Shown here one piece after another: positions 33,540-42,125 of a stretch of DNA of 44,924 nucleotides (position 1 is its first letter; each line of letters opens with the position of its first letter). Below the pieces are notes generated by a model. That model ran no database searches. It was not told the DNA's origin and worked only from the letters and a program-made list of their open reading frames with translations. Source of the DNA: Kocuria varians (GTDB lineage: Bacteria > Actinomycetota > Actinomycetes > Actinomycetales > Micrococcaceae); contig NZ_BJNW01000024.1 of NCBI RefSeq assembly GCF_006539885.1, forward strand, positions 1 through 44,924. The letters run 5' to 3'. Position numbers and translations under genes: made by a program.

Positions 33540-34042
33540 GTCCCCGCCTCCTTGGACCCGGTCGGGGCACCCTGCGCCGACTGCTCCCGCAGCTGCGACA
33601 AGTGCGTCTCCATGCGCTCCGCGGTCCCGCTGAGGAACTGCAGCACCGCGGCGCGGCCGGGCTCGTCCAGCAGCGCGAGCTCTTCCTCGACCATGTCCAT
33701 CATGGGCACCACGTGGTTGCGGATCTCCTCCCGGGAGTTCTCGACGGCGCGCACCGTCATGCGGCGGCGGTCCTGCTCGTGGGGTTCACGCACGGCGTGC
33801 CCCGCGCGGACCAGGCGGTCCACCACGGTGGTCGCCGAGGCGGTGGTCACGTGCAGCGCGCGGGCGAGATCCGTTGGTCCGAGGGGACCGCGGACGAGCC
33901 AGGACATGGCCGAGTAGTCGGTCTCGTTGAGCCCCATCAGCCGCCGGATCTGGTAGCCGATCTCCTCGTTGAGCCGCACCACCCGGCGCAGCGCCCGGGC
34001 CTGCGGGCTGACGGTCGGACGCCATCCACCGGTCTCCTGCAC
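33536..34042 (-). CDS. MarR-family regulator at the head of the carotenoid operon
   Basis: The 168-residue protein has the MarR winged helix: GLNETDYSAMSWLVRGPLGPTDLARALHVTTASATTVVDRLVRAGHAVREPHEQDRRRMTVRA. The recognition helix is in TTASATTVVDRL and the wing in EPHEQDRRRMTV. GTG 34042 is chosen because GGAGG lies 7 bases before it. The gene is first in the crt operon and probably represses it, as the divergently encoded CrtR does in C. glutamicum, where geranylgeranyl diphosphate relieves repression. A ligand for this protein is inference. Confidence 0.85.
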   Translation of the reverse strand: MQETGGWRPTVSPQARALRRVVRLNEEIGYQIRRLMGLNETDYSAMSWLVRGPLGPTDLARALHVTTASATTVVDRLVRAGHAVREPHEQDRRRMTVRAVENSREEIRNHVVPMMDMVEEELALLDEPGRAAVLQFLSGTAERMETHLSQLREQSAQGAPTGSKEAGT

Positions 34043-34083
34043 GACCACGCCTCCGCCCGCTGATTGCAAGAAATTCTGACAAC

Positions 34084-34097
34084 CACTATCCCTAGTG
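34084..34097. promoter_or_regulatory. Dyad CACTA-tccc-TAGTG upstream of marR-crtE
   Basis: A perfect 5-bp inverted repeat with a 4-base centre lies 42-55 bases upstream of the marR start, next to an AT-rich patch with TTGTCA on the minus strand. It is the best candidate for the autoregulatory operator of the carotenoid operon. Confidence 0.45.
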
Positions 34098-34133
34098 AGT
34101 GGACGGATGTCCATTCGAGGTGCCGGCGCGGCC

Positions 34134-35003
34134 TCACGCACACGTGCGCAGCGCACGCATCACCGCCGCCCCGTAGCCGCCGCCGAAACGGATCGCGTGC
34201 ACCAGCAGCGGCGGCAGCTGGTGCCACGGCACCCGCTGCCGCCAGCCGTCGGAGAGGGGGTAGGCGTCGTCGTAGGCGGCGAAGCACTCGCGGCCGAAAC
34301 CACCGAAGAGCTGCATCATCGCGAGGTCGTACTCGCGCCCGCCGTAGTGCGAGGACGGGTCGATCAGCCAGTTGCCGCCGGACGCGTCCACCACGCGGTT
34401 GCCGGCCCACAGGTCCCCGTGCAGCAGGCTCGGGGGCTCGGGCGGGCCGGCGAGCTCCTCCGCGCGCGGCGCCAGGCTCGCCAGCAGGGCCGACGCCGCC
34501 GGGTCCAGCTTCCCGGCGTCGACCGCCGTGCGCACGAGCGGTTCGATCCGCCGTTCCAGGAGGAAGCCCGCCCAGTCGTCGGTGGGGGTGAGGTCCACGG
34601 GGGTGGAGCCGATGCGCTCGGGGAGGTCCGAGCTCAGCCAGCCCACGTGCGGCGCGTGCGCCCGGTGGATCGCGGCGAGGCCGCTGCCGAAACCGCGTTC
34701 GGTGGCCTCGCCTCCGGCCCCGGAGGCCTCGTCGATCCACTCCAGCGCGAGCGCCCGATCCGAGACGTGGAGCACGCGGGGGATGCGGATCTCGTCCGTG
34801 GCCACCGCGCGCAGCGCCTCGAGGGCGGCGGCCTCCAGCGGCAGCACACCCTCGGGTGCCCGCGGCATGGTCTTGACGAACACGGGACCCCGCGGGGTGT
34901 CCACGCGGAAGGCGTTCGCGCTGTCACCCCCGCTGAGCGGGTGCGCGGCCTCGGCCCGCAGCTCGGTCACGAGGTCCTGGGGAAGCTGGTCCACGGCAGT
35001 CAT
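34134..35003 (-). CDS. Fructosamine kinase family protein
   Basis: The 289-residue protein belongs to the fructosamine-3-kinase-related group. It has LLHGDLWAGNRVV (catalytic loop with Asp), LIDPSSHYGGREYDLAMMQLFGGF (metal-binding Asp) and an N-terminal ATP-site Lys in VFVKTM. Such kinases phosphorylate sugar adducts on proteins or small ketosamines so that they fall off, a form of deglycation repair. Bacterial substrates are mostly ribulosamines or unknown. It is not part of the crt operon, although it lies just upstream in the same direction. Confidence 0.88.
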   Translation of the reverse strand: MTAVDQLPQDLVTELRAEAAHPLSGGDSANAFRVDTPRGPVFVKTMPRAPEGVLPLEAAALEALRAVATDEIRIPRVLHVSDRALALEWIDEASGAGGEATERGFGSGLAAIHRAHAPHVGWLSSDLPERIGSTPVDLTPTDDWAGFLLERRIEPLVRTAVDAGKLDPAASALLASLAPRAEELAGPPEPPSLLHGDLWAGNRVVDASGGNWLIDPSSHYGGREYDLAMMQLFGGFGRECFAAYDDAYPLSDGWRQRVPWHQLPPLLVHAIRFGGGYGAAVMRALRTCA

Positions 35004-35056
35004 GCTTCCTGTCTAGCACTGCCCACCGACGCCCGACACCGCCCGGGCCCCTGCAC

Positions 35057-35902
35057 TCAGCCCGCGGCGGGCTTGAGCGTGAACGATCTCAGCACGGGCA
35101 GCAGCTGGTGGCGGAAGAGATCGCTGGCCTGGAACTTCTGGCTCTCCTCGCCCATGTCCACCTCGTTGTTGATGCCACCCTCCTGGGTGCCCTCGAAGGA
35201 GACCATGGTGCCGTCCCCGCGGCTCACGTACCCGAAGAGCGGGTCCGCGCCGCTCGCAGAGGTCACGCCGTAGACGTGGGCCATGTGCACCCCGGGCGCC
35301 TGGCCGGGGAACGGACCGACCCCGATGGCGAGGGGCTGGCCGCTCGTGTCCACGGCGTCCGGAAGGCGGCCGAGGGTGGTGGGGTTCTGGGGCGTCACGG
35401 GGCTGGCGATCTGCCCGTCCGGACGGATGGACAGCGTGAACATCCGGGTGCCCAGCGCGTCCGCAACACCCCACGCGGGGTTCTCCGCGGTGGCGGTGGG
35501 CAGCTCGGAGACCGTCCAGTCCGCCGGGTAGCCGAAGGACACGGTGCCGTCCGGGGTCGTGAAGGTCTGCGTCAGGGCCACGTCCTGCCCGGCGCCGGTT
35601 GCCCGCGAGGACCCGCCACCCGCCGTGGGACTCGTCGAGCCGTCCGGGGAGGCGGAGGGGTTCGAGGAGGCGGAGGGGTTCGAGGAGGCTGACGGGTTCG
35701 AGGACGCGGAGGGCTCGGACGTCGCGCGCGACGGCGTCGGCCCCGGTTCCGACGGCGACGCCGCTCTGCTCGTGGCCGGGCCACCCGCCCGGTCGGTGGG
35801 CGGGAACCCGCCACCTCCGGATCCACCGGAGGTCCCGCACGCGGTGAGTGCGAGCACGAGGGCCGTTGTCGAGAGGGGACGGGCCAGGCGTGCGATCTCC
35901 AT
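35057..35902 (-). CDS. Lipoprotein with Ser/Pro repeat linker and PsbP/LpqN-like domain
   Basis: This 281-residue predicted lipoprotein has a signal MEIARLARPLSTTALVLALTAC with lipobox LTAC (C22). A disordered Ser/Thr/Pro linker follows, including three SSNPSA repeats at about residues 60-85. The C-terminal domain of about 170 residues (TFTTPDGTVSFGYPADWTVSELP ... LPVLRSFTLKPAAG) has the look of the PsbP/LpqN/MOG1-like alpha-beta fold seen in many actinobacterial lipoproteins. ATG 35902 is placed at the signal peptide; the frame continues further upstream. It lies outside the membrane and its function is unknown. The linker is built from 18-bp DNA repeats. Confidence 0.72.
   Translation of the reverse strand: MEIARLARPLSTTALVLALTACGTSGGSGGGGFPPTDRAGGPATSRAASPSEPGPTPSRATSEPSASSNPSASSNPSASSNPSASPDGSTSPTAGGGSSRATGAGQDVALTQTFTTPDGTVSFGYPADWTVSELPTATAENPAWGVADALGTRMFTLSIRPDGQIASPVTPQNPTTLGRLPDAVDTSGQPLAIGVGPFPGQAPGVHMAHVYGVTSASGADPLFGYVSRGDGTMVSFEGTQEGGINNEVDMGEESQKFQASDLFRHQLLPVLRSFTLKPAAG
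35648..35719. repeat. 18-bp tandem repeat in the lipoprotein linker
   Basis: GGAGGCGGAGGGGTTCGA occurs at 35648-35665 and perfectly again at 35666-35683. A copy with two changes follows at 35684-35701 and a worn copy at 35702-35719. On the coding strand it gives six-residue SNPSAS units, so copy-number change keeps the frame. Confidence 0.9.
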
Positions 35903-35973
35903 GGACTGGAGTGTCACAGGTCCCCGGGCCCGAATCAACCACCGCGAGCACACGCCGGTGCGGGAGTGCGCCG

Positions 35974-36618
35974 TCAGCCGAGCTGGGCCCGCACCCCGGC
36001 CAGGAAGATGTCCACGCCGGCCAGGAACTGCTCGCGGTCGTCGTGGTCCGCGAAGCCCGAGGCAATGGTGTGCAGGAACGGGAACTGCTCGGCGTCGAGC
36101 GCGAGCCACGCGTCCGGCAGCTCACGGTTCTCCGCACCGCTGCCCACCGCGAAGGACAGCAGGGTGCTGGCCGCGTTGAAGCACTGGGCCGCGGGGAGCT
36201 CCAGGCGCATGAACTGCTGGCCCATGACCTCGAAGAGGCCCAGGGCGTGCGGCTGCAGCGTGGCGTCGCGCATGAGGTACGGGCCGGCCCACTCGTGCCG
36301 CTGCAGGGTGTCGAAGAGCGATGCGGAGAGCGTGCGCAGGGTCGCGAAAGGCTCGTCGGACTCCGTGACCGGCGCGAGCACGTCCACGAGGATCGCGTCC
36401 GTGACCCGGTCCAGCAGCTCGTCGCGCCCGCCCACGTAGTGGTAGATCGCGCCCACTCCCGTCTCCATGCGGGCCGCGAGCGCCCGGAACGTCAGGGCGT
36501 CCTCGCCGGCCTCGTCCAGCAGGGCGACGGCCGCGGTGACCACCGCGTCCAGGGACAGGGCGGGGCGACCACCGCGGGGACGGCCCCGGGTGCGTTTGGG
36601 CGTGGTTGCAGAACTCAT
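35974..36618 (-). CDS. TetR-family repressor of the adjacent exporter
   Basis: The 214-residue protein has an N-terminal Arg/Gly-rich arm (KRTRGRPRGG) and a TetR helix-turn-helix LDAVVTAAVALLDEAGEDALTFRALAARMETGVGAIYHYVGGRDEL, then an all-helical ligand domain. ATG 36618 is preferred to GTG 36627. It is divergent from an MFS multidrug exporter, with 78 bases and two dyad sites between; this is the classic arrangement of a drug- or metabolite-relieved repressor. The ligand is unknown. Confidence 0.88.
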   Translation of the reverse strand: MSSATTPKRTRGRPRGGRPALSLDAVVTAAVALLDEAGEDALTFRALAARMETGVGAIYHYVGGRDELLDRVTDAILVDVLAPVTESDEPFATLRTLSASLFDTLQRHEWAGPYLMRDATLQPHALGLFEVMGQQFMRLELPAAQCFNAASTLLSFAVGSGAENRELPDAWLALDAEQFPFLHTIASGFADHDDREQFLAGVDIFLAGVRAQLG

Positions 36619-36633
36619 GGATTGCACTTTACC

Positions 36634-36679
36634 GAACCTCGTTCTAATATCGCGGCAGACAGAAAATAGAACGTCGTTC
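36634..36679. promoter_or_regulatory. Two TetR-type operators GAAC-N3-GTTC between tetR and the exporter
   Basis: GAACCTCGTTC (36634-36644) and GAACGTCGTTC (36669-36679) are copies of one 11-bp dyad; the second is perfect. Their centres are 35 bp apart, and TATTAG on the minus strand between them could be the -10 of tetR. The position and pairing strongly suggest that TetR binds here and represses both genes. Confidence 0.7.
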
Positions 36680-36696
36680 CAAGAAAGGTCGGGGCC

Positions 36697-38202
36697 ATGT
36701 CCACCACCACGTCAGAGCCGACTTCCGAGTCGGCCTCAGAGCCCTCGACGGCTCCCGCCGGGGCACCCACCCCGAGCGCCGTCGTCGGCCGCACCCTGCG
36801 CCAGGCCCGGCTGCCGTTCGCGGCCCTGTGCCTGTGCTTCTTCGTCGAGATGGTGGACAACACCGTCCTGACCATCGCTCTGCCCACCATGAGCCGGGAC
36901 CTGAACGCCTCCACCACCCAGCTGCAGTGGGTGACCGGCGCGTACTCGCTCATGTTCGGCTCCCTGCTGCTGACCTCCGGCTCGCTCGCGGACCGCTTCG
37001 GCCGACGCCGCGTCCTCACCGTGGGTCTCGCGGGCTTCGGCCTGGTCTCGGCCCTCGTGTGGGTCGTGCAGGACGCCAACCAGCTCATTGCGCTGCGCGC
37101 CGTGATGGGTCTCTTCGCCGCGTGCATGGCCCCGGCGACCATGTCCCTCGTCTTCCGGCTCTTCGACGACGAGAAGGTCCGGATGCGCGCCATCTCGATC
37201 ATGGTGATCGTGGGCATGAGCGCCATGGCGCTCGGCCCGGTGGTCGCCGGCGGAGCCCTCGCCACGGTCAGCTGGCACTGGCTGCTGTTCGTGAACACCC
37301 CCATTGCGGCGTTCGCGATCCTCGGACTGATGTTCGGCGTCCCCCGGGACACCCCGGAGGACCTGCACGCCACCCCGCTGGACATCCCCGCCGCACTCGC
37401 CACCATGGCCGCCATGGGTCTCGGCTGCTACGCGTTCACCAGCGGCGTGGACAACGGCTGGACCTCGCCCCTCACCATCGCGTGCTTCGCCGGGGCGGTT
37501 CTCGCCGTGGTCGTCTTCGTCCTGCGGGAGCGGCGCGCCGCGCACCCCATGATCGACCTCTCGGTGCTCGCACACCCCACCGTCCGGGGTTCCGCGCTCG
37601 CCCAGATCGGCAGCTCGGTGGCCATGATGGCCGCGATGTTCATGCTGATCCTGCACTTCCAGTTCGCCCTGGGCTGGTCACCCATGAAGGCCGGGCTGGG
37701 CAACCTGCCGTTCGTCGTGATGATGATCGTCTCCAGCCCCGTCTCGGAGAAGCTGATCGCCCGGTACGGCCACCGCATCACGTGCCTGATCGCCACCGCC
37801 TGCGTGGTGGCGGGCACCCTGGTGCTGGCCTACGGCGTGGGACACGGCTACTGGATCCTCGCCATCGGCATGGGGATCATGGCCCTGGGCCTGCGCATCA
37901 TCATGACCGTGTGCGCGGTGGCCCTGATCGAGGCCATGCCCGAGGACCAGACCTCCATGGGCACCGCGCTCAACGACGTCGGGCAGGAGCTCGGCAACTC
38001 GCTCGGCACCGCGGTGGTCGGCACCATCCTCGCCGCGCTGGTGGCTCAGACCCTGCCGGACGCCCCCTGGTCCCCCGAGTTCCTGGCGTCCTTCTTCCAC
38101 GGCGAGCGCGTGATCTTCCTCGTGGTCGCGGCCCTCGTTGCGGTGATCAGCGGCTACGGCTGCTCCACGCTCACGGACTCCCGCACCGCGGACGAGCACT
38201 GA
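36697..38202 (+). CDS. MFS multidrug exporter (DHA2/EmrB-QacA, 14 TM)
   Basis: The 501-residue transporter has about 14 TM helices and the DHA2 marks: LCFFVEMVDNTVLTIALPTMSRDL (motif D1), the loop 2-3 motif GSLADRFGRRRVLTVGL (motif A), and a motif-C-like VVAGGALATVSWHWLLFVNTPIA. A Ser/Thr/Pro-rich cytoplasmic N-terminus of about 35 residues precedes TM1. It would export a lipophilic compound with proton antiport. The control is by the divergent TetR. Two hairpins follow the stop. Confidence 0.9.
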   Translation: MSTTTSEPTSESASEPSTAPAGAPTPSAVVGRTLRQARLPFAALCLCFFVEMVDNTVLTIALPTMSRDLNASTTQLQWVTGAYSLMFGSLLLTSGSLADRFGRRRVLTVGLAGFGLVSALVWVVQDANQLIALRAVMGLFAACMAPATMSLVFRLFDDEKVRMRAISIMVIVGMSAMALGPVVAGGALATVSWHWLLFVNTPIAAFAILGLMFGVPRDTPEDLHATPLDIPAALATMAAMGLGCYAFTSGVDNGWTSPLTIACFAGAVLAVVVFVLRERRAAHPMIDLSVLAHPTVRGSALAQIGSSVAMMAAMFMLILHFQFALGWSPMKAGLGNLPFVVMMIVSSPVSEKLIARYGHRITCLIATACVVAGTLVLAYGVGHGYWILAIGMGIMALGLRIIMTVCAVALIEAMPEDQTSMGTALNDVGQELGNSLGTAVVGTILAALVAQTLPDAPWSPEFLASFFHGERVIFLVVAALVAVISGYGCSTLTDSRTADEH

Positions 38203-38210
38203 CCTGACGC

Positions 38211-38278
38211 TGCGCCGGCACTGCGCCGGCGCACCCTCTCCGAGCGCCCGCCGTGTGACCTCCCGTTGCACGGCGGGC
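38211..38278 (+). terminator. Two tandem hairpins after the exporter gene
   Basis: TGCGCCGGC (38211-38219) pairs with GCCGGCGCA (38225-38233), and GCCCGCCGTG (38246-38255) pairs with CACGGCGGGC (38269-38278). Both stems are perfect. They lie between the exporter stop and the metF promoter, and likely insulate the riboswitch transcript. Confidence 0.65.
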
Positions 38279-38299
38279 ACCGCACCGTACGCCCTTCCC

Positions 38300-38329
38300 T
38301 TGACATCCGCGGCGGAGCCGTGCTACGTT
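38300..38329 (+). promoter_or_regulatory. Sigma70-type promoter of the metF leader
   Basis: TTGACA (38300-38305), an 18-base spacer and TACGTT (38324-38329) with a TGC just before the -10 make a near-consensus housekeeping promoter. Transcription would begin about 38336, a few bases before the riboswitch P1 helix. Confidence 0.75.
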
Positions 38330-38342
38330 TTCCAGCAACAAA

Positions 38343-38451
38343 GGATCAAGAGTCCCGGTGCGAAGCTCTGGCTAGCCGGGCGGCAACCCTCCTGCTGTAG
38401 TGGGGTGCCCCAGATGAGGATCCGGCCGCCGCGTGACCGCGCGATGGCAAG
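38343..38451 (+). ncRNA. SAM-IV riboswitch aptamer
   Basis: P1 is GGATC (38343-38347) with GATCC (38419-38423). The P2 arm CCCGG (38354-38358) pairs with CCGGG (38376-38380). Then come the conserved core CGGCAACCCTCC (38381-38392), the return strand TGGGGTGCCCCAGATGAGG (38401-38419) and a 3-prime tail GCGATGGCAAG, which supplies the outer pseudoknot region. Strings GGCAACCCTCC and GTGGGGTGCCCC are those of the known actinobacterial SAM-IV RNAs. It would switch off metF and following genes when S-adenosylmethionine is high. Confidence 0.88.
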
Positions 38452-38469
38452 TACGGCGCTCGGAATCCA

Positions 38470-38497
38470 CCTCCGGCGTCCTCCGCCGGAGGTTTTT
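38470..38497 (+). terminator. Riboswitch expression platform: terminator that contains the metF Shine-Dalgarno
   Basis: CCTCCGGCG (38470-38478) and CGCCGGAGG (38484-38492) form a 9-bp stem with a TCCTC loop, followed by TTTTT (38493-38497). An extra A-T pair can extend the stem. The right arm ends GGAGG, which lies 8 bases before the ATG of metF. The hairpin can thus stop transcription and also hide the ribosome binding site. Confidence 0.8.
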
Positions 38498-38500
38498 CAC

Positions 38501-39511
38501 ATGTCCGCACCGTCAGCCGCCCCGCAGCACACCCGCCTGCCGGTGATCGAGTCCCCCACCACGACCCCGCCCACGGGCACGTCCTGGCTCGTGCGGCGGC
38601 CCCGGCGCTCCACGCTCGTGTCCTTCGAGGTCTTCCCGCCCCGCCCCACCGCGGACCCGGACACCGTGTGGTCCCACATCGACACCATGGCGGAGGCCGG
38701 GCCGGACTTCTTCTCCGTGACCCACGGCCACTCCGCGGACACCGGCGTCTCCCGCGAGGCCCTGCGGCACCTGCGCCGCACCACGGACACCCCCGTGATG
38801 GCGCACTTCACGTGCGGCGGCACGGACCGGGCGGGCCTCGAGCGCTCGGTGGAGCAGCTGCTCGACGACGGCGTCCGCGACCTCCTCGCCCTGCGCGGGG
38901 ACCCGCCCCTGGGCCACGGCGAGTGGCGCACACCCCCGGGCGGGATCAGCCGCGCCTCGGAACTGGTGGCGCTGATCCGCGACGTTGAGCGGCGTCGTTT
39001 CGGGGACGGCTTCCGTCCCGGCACCCGGCCGCTGTCGGTGTCCGTGGCCTGCTACCCCTCCCCCGCGCGGGGCCGTGACTTCGAGGCGGACCTCGCGTCC
39101 CTGTGGGAGAAGCAGGAGGCCGGGGCGGACTACGCGATCACCCAGGTGCTCTACGAGCCCGAGGACTACGCCCGCTTCCTGGAGCGCGCCCGCTCCGAGG
39201 GCATCCACATTCCCGTGGTCGCCGGGCTCGTGCCGCTCACGAGTCCGCAGCGGCTGCGCCGGATGACCGAGATCACGGGCGTGCCCGTCCCGGGGCGGCT
39301 CACCGACTTCCTGGCCTCCGGGAGCGCGGAGGAGCTGCGCTGCCGCGGGATCGCCGCGACGCTCTCGCTCATCGACGATCTGCTGGACCTCGGCTGCGCG
39401 GGCTTCCACCTCTACACGTTCAACCGCCCGGACGCCGCGCTGGCCATCCTCGAGCACCTGCGTGTCCGGGACGCCGCCCGCGAGTACCGGGGCCGCAGTC
39501 CCGCCGCCTGA
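38501..39511 (+). CDS. metF: MetF: 5,10-methylenetetrahydrofolate reductase
   Basis: The 336-residue flavoenzyme makes 5-methyltetrahydrofolate for methionine synthesis. It has VSFEVFPPRPTADPDTVW (active-site Glu region), FFSVTHGHSADTG, MAHFTCGGTDRAGL, LLALRGDPPLG and ITQVLYEPEDYARFL, all typical of MetF, and ends with GFHLYTFNR. An N-terminal extension of about 35 residues (Thr/Pro-rich) precedes the barrel. ATG 38501 directly follows the riboswitch platform. It is the first gene of the methionine locus. Confidence 0.92.
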   Translation: MSAPSAAPQHTRLPVIESPTTTPPTGTSWLVRRPRRSTLVSFEVFPPRPTADPDTVWSHIDTMAEAGPDFFSVTHGHSADTGVSREALRHLRRTTDTPVMAHFTCGGTDRAGLERSVEQLLDDGVRDLLALRGDPPLGHGEWRTPPGGISRASELVALIRDVERRRFGDGFRPGTRPLSVSVACYPSPARGRDFEADLASLWEKQEAGADYAITQVLYEPEDYARFLERARSEGIHIPVVAGLVPLTSPQRLRRMTEITGVPVPGRLTDFLASGSAEELRCRGIAATLSLIDDLLDLGCAGFHLYTFNRPDAALAILEHLRVRDAAREYRGRSPAA

Positions 39512-39635
39512 CCCGGCACCCGTCCCCCACCCGCACCACCAACCGTTCCACGCGCAGGCCGCACGTGGTCACGGCACCCCACACCCTTTTCCGATCCGAC
39601 CACGCAAGCACCGAAGCATCCACGGAGGAGTTCTC

Positions 39636-42077
39636 ATGACCGCTCGACCCACCACCCCGTTCCCCGCCGCGACCGTCCTGGGCTACCCGCGCATCGGTCC
39701 CGACCGCGAGCTGAAGAAGGCTCTGGAGGCCCACTGGTCCGACGCCGCCGCCCACCCCGCCGAGACCGTGCTGGACACGCTCGCCCAGCTGCGCCGACGC
39801 ACGACCACCCGCCTGGTGGAGCTCGGTCTCACCGGCGACGCCGCCGTGCCCTCGGAGGGCTTCGCCGTGGACCACGTGCTGGACACCGCTCTCGCCCTCG
39901 GTGCGGTGCCGGCCCGGTTCGCCGCGGACGGCTACAAGCCGGCGGCCCCGGACACCCCGCGCGGCGTGGAGCTCGTCACCGCGCTCTCCCGCGGCACGGA
40001 CCACCTGGAGCCGCTCGAGCTGACCAAGTGGTTCGACACCAACTACCACTACTACGTCCCCGAGATCGGCCCGGACACCGCTCTGAGCGCCCATCCCGAG
40101 AGCCTGGTCGAGCGCTACGCCACCACGCTCGCCGCCACCGGCGTGGCCACCCGTCCCGTGCTCGTGGGGCCGCTGAGCCTGCTGCTGCTCTCCCGCGGGG
40201 AGACCACGGACGACGCCGGGGCCCGCCCGCTCGACCGGCTCGACGATGTCCTCGCCCTCTACATCTCGATCCTCTCCGCCCTCGCGGAGGCCGGGGTCGC
40301 GTGGGTGCAGCTCGACGAGCCCGCCCTCGCCGCGGACGGCTGGGACGTGCCGCGGGCCGAGCTCGTGGCCGCCCTCGAATCGGCGTACGCCCGCCTGAGC
40401 TACCCCTCGCACCGGCCGCAGATCCTGGTCACGGTCGGCTACGGGGACGCCGGCGAGGACGCGCAGCTCGCGCTGGCCCGCACGGACGTGGACGCCCTCG
40501 CCGTGGACCTCGACCGCGGGGACGTCCCCGGCGAGAGCGCCCTCGCGGCGTGGGGCGAGCGCCCGCTCGTGGCCGGCGTGGTCGGCGGGCGCACCGTGTG
40601 GCGCACGGACCTCGCGCGCGCCGTCGAGAAGCTGGACCTGCTGCGCACCCGGGCCCGCGGGCCGGTGGCGGTGGGCACGGCGACGCCGCTGCTGCACGTG
40701 CCGCACGACGTCGCCCGCGAGACCCGGCTGGACCCGGAGGTCCGCGCGTGGGTCGCGTTCGCGGACCAGAAGGTGAGCGAGGTCGTGGCCCTGGCGCGCG
40801 GCGTCGGCGAGGGCTGGGACGCCGTGGCCGAGACGCTGCGGGAGGACGCCGCCGTGCGTGAGGCCCGGGCGAACCACCCGGCCACGCACCGCGCGGAGGT
40901 CCGCGAGCGCACCGCCGCCGTGCGGGACGGTGACCGCCGCCGCGACTCCGCCGAGGCCCGGCGCGCCGCGCAGCACGAGCGGCTCCGGCTGCCGGAGCTG
41001 CCCACCACGACCATCGGCTCCTTCCCCCAGACCCTGGACGTGCGCCGGGCGCGCGCCGAGCACCGCGCCGGGCGCATCCCGGAGGCCGAGTACACCGCCC
41101 GGATCCGCGAGGAGATCGCCCGCACGGTGCGGGCGCAGGAGCAGCGCGGCCTGGACGTGCTCGTTCACGGGGAGGCCGAGCGCAACGACATGGTGCAGTA
41201 CTTCGCGGAGGCGCTGGACGGCTTCGCGACCACGCAGCACGGCTGGGTGCAGTCCTACGGCTCGCGGTGCACCCGCCCGTCGATCCTCTTCGGGGACGTC
41301 TCCCGCCCGGCGCCCATCACGGTGGACTGGACCTCCTACGCGGCGTCCCTGACGGAGCGGCCCGTGAAGGGCATGCTCACGGGTCCGGTGACCATCCTGG
41401 CGTGGTCCTTCGTGCGCGACGACGCTCCCGCGGCGGAGGTCGCGGACCAGGTCGCCCTCGCGCTGCGGGACGAGATCACCGATCTGGAGGCCGCGGGCAC
41501 CGCGATCATCCAGGTGGACGAGCCCGCGCTGCGCGAGCTGCTCCCGCTGCGTGAGGCTGACCGCCCCGCCTACCTGGACTGGTCGGTCGGCTCGTTCCGG
41601 CTCGCCACCGGAGGCGCGGCCACGGACACCCAGATCCACACCCACCTCTGCTACTCGGAGTTCGAGACCGTCCTGGACGCGATCGACGGCCTGGACGCGG
41701 ACGTCACCACGCTCGAGGCCTCCCGCTCCGGGTCGGGGATCGTGGACGGGCTGGCCGCCGCGGACTTCCCGCGGGACGTGGGCCCCGGCGTGTGGGACAT
41801 CCACTCCCCGCGCGTGCCCACGTTCGAGGAGGTCGCCGGGCGCGTCCGGCACGCCGCCCACGCCATCGGCGCGGACCGCGTGTGGGTCAACCCGGACTGC
41901 GGGCTGAAGACCCGCGGCTGGCCGGAGACGGAGGCCGCCCTCGACCGGCTGGTGGCCGCGGCCGTCACGGTGCGCGCGGAGCTCGCCACGGACGACGACG
42001 CCGCGGGGGCCCGTTCGACCCCGTCCCGTTCCACGTCGCCCGGTTCCGCGCAGCCCGCTCTCGCCTTCGAGCGCTGA
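39636..42077 (+). CDS. metE: MetE: cobalamin-independent methionine synthase
   Basis: The 813-residue enzyme transfers the methyl group of 5-methyltetrahydrofolate (polyglutamate) to homocysteine, without B12. The N-terminal half begins [21 protein letters not shown] and has [17 protein letters not shown]; the C-terminal catalytic half begins [17 protein letters not shown]. The zinc site is in THLCYSEF (His, Cys) and NPDCGLKTR (Cys), with the Glu from the barrel. Homocysteine contacts lie in [10 protein letters not shown]. The ATG has GGAGGAG 5 bases upstream. The short Ser/Thr tail after the last helix is not conserved. It is 124 bases after metF and probably in the same transcript. Confidence 0.95.
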   Translation: MTARPTTPFPAATVLGYPRIGPDRELKKALEAHWSDAAAHPAETVLDTLAQLRRRTTTRLVELGLTGDAAVPSEGFAVDHVLDTALALGAVPARFAADGYKPAAPDTPRGVELVTALSRGTDHLEPLELTKWFDTNYHYYVPEIGPDTALSAHPESLVERYATTLAATGVATRPVLVGPLSLLLLSRGETTDDAGARPLDRLDDVLALYISILSALAEAGVAWVQLDEPALAADGWDVPRAELVAALESAYARLSYPSHRPQILVTVGYGDAGEDAQLALARTDVDALAVDLDRGDVPGESALAAWGERPLVAGVVGGRTVWRTDLARAVEKLDLLRTRARGPVAVGTATPLLHVPHDVARETRLDPEVRAWVAFADQKVSEVVALARGVGEGWDAVAETLREDAAVREARANHPATHRAEVRERTAAVRDGDRRRDSAEARRAAQHERLRLPELPTTTIGSFPQTLDVRRARAEHRAGRIPEAEYTARIREEIARTVRAQEQRGLDVLVHGEAERNDMVQYFAEALDGFATTQHGWVQSYGSRCTRPSILFGDVSRPAPITVDWTSYAASLTERPVKGMLTGPVTILAWSFVRDDAPAAEVADQVALALRDEITDLEAAGTAIIQVDEPALRELLPLREADRPAYLDWSVGSFRLATGGAATDTQIHTHLCYSEFETVLDAIDGLDADVTTLEASRSGSGIVDGLAAADFPRDVGPGVWDIHSPRVPTFEEVAGRVRHAAHAIGADRVWVNPDCGLKTRGWPETEAALDRLVAAAVTVRAELATDDDAAGARSTPSRSTSPGSAQPALAFER

Positions 42078-42125
42078 GCACCGCACCCCGCGACCCCCAC
42101 GGGTCCACGTCCAGAGCACACGACG

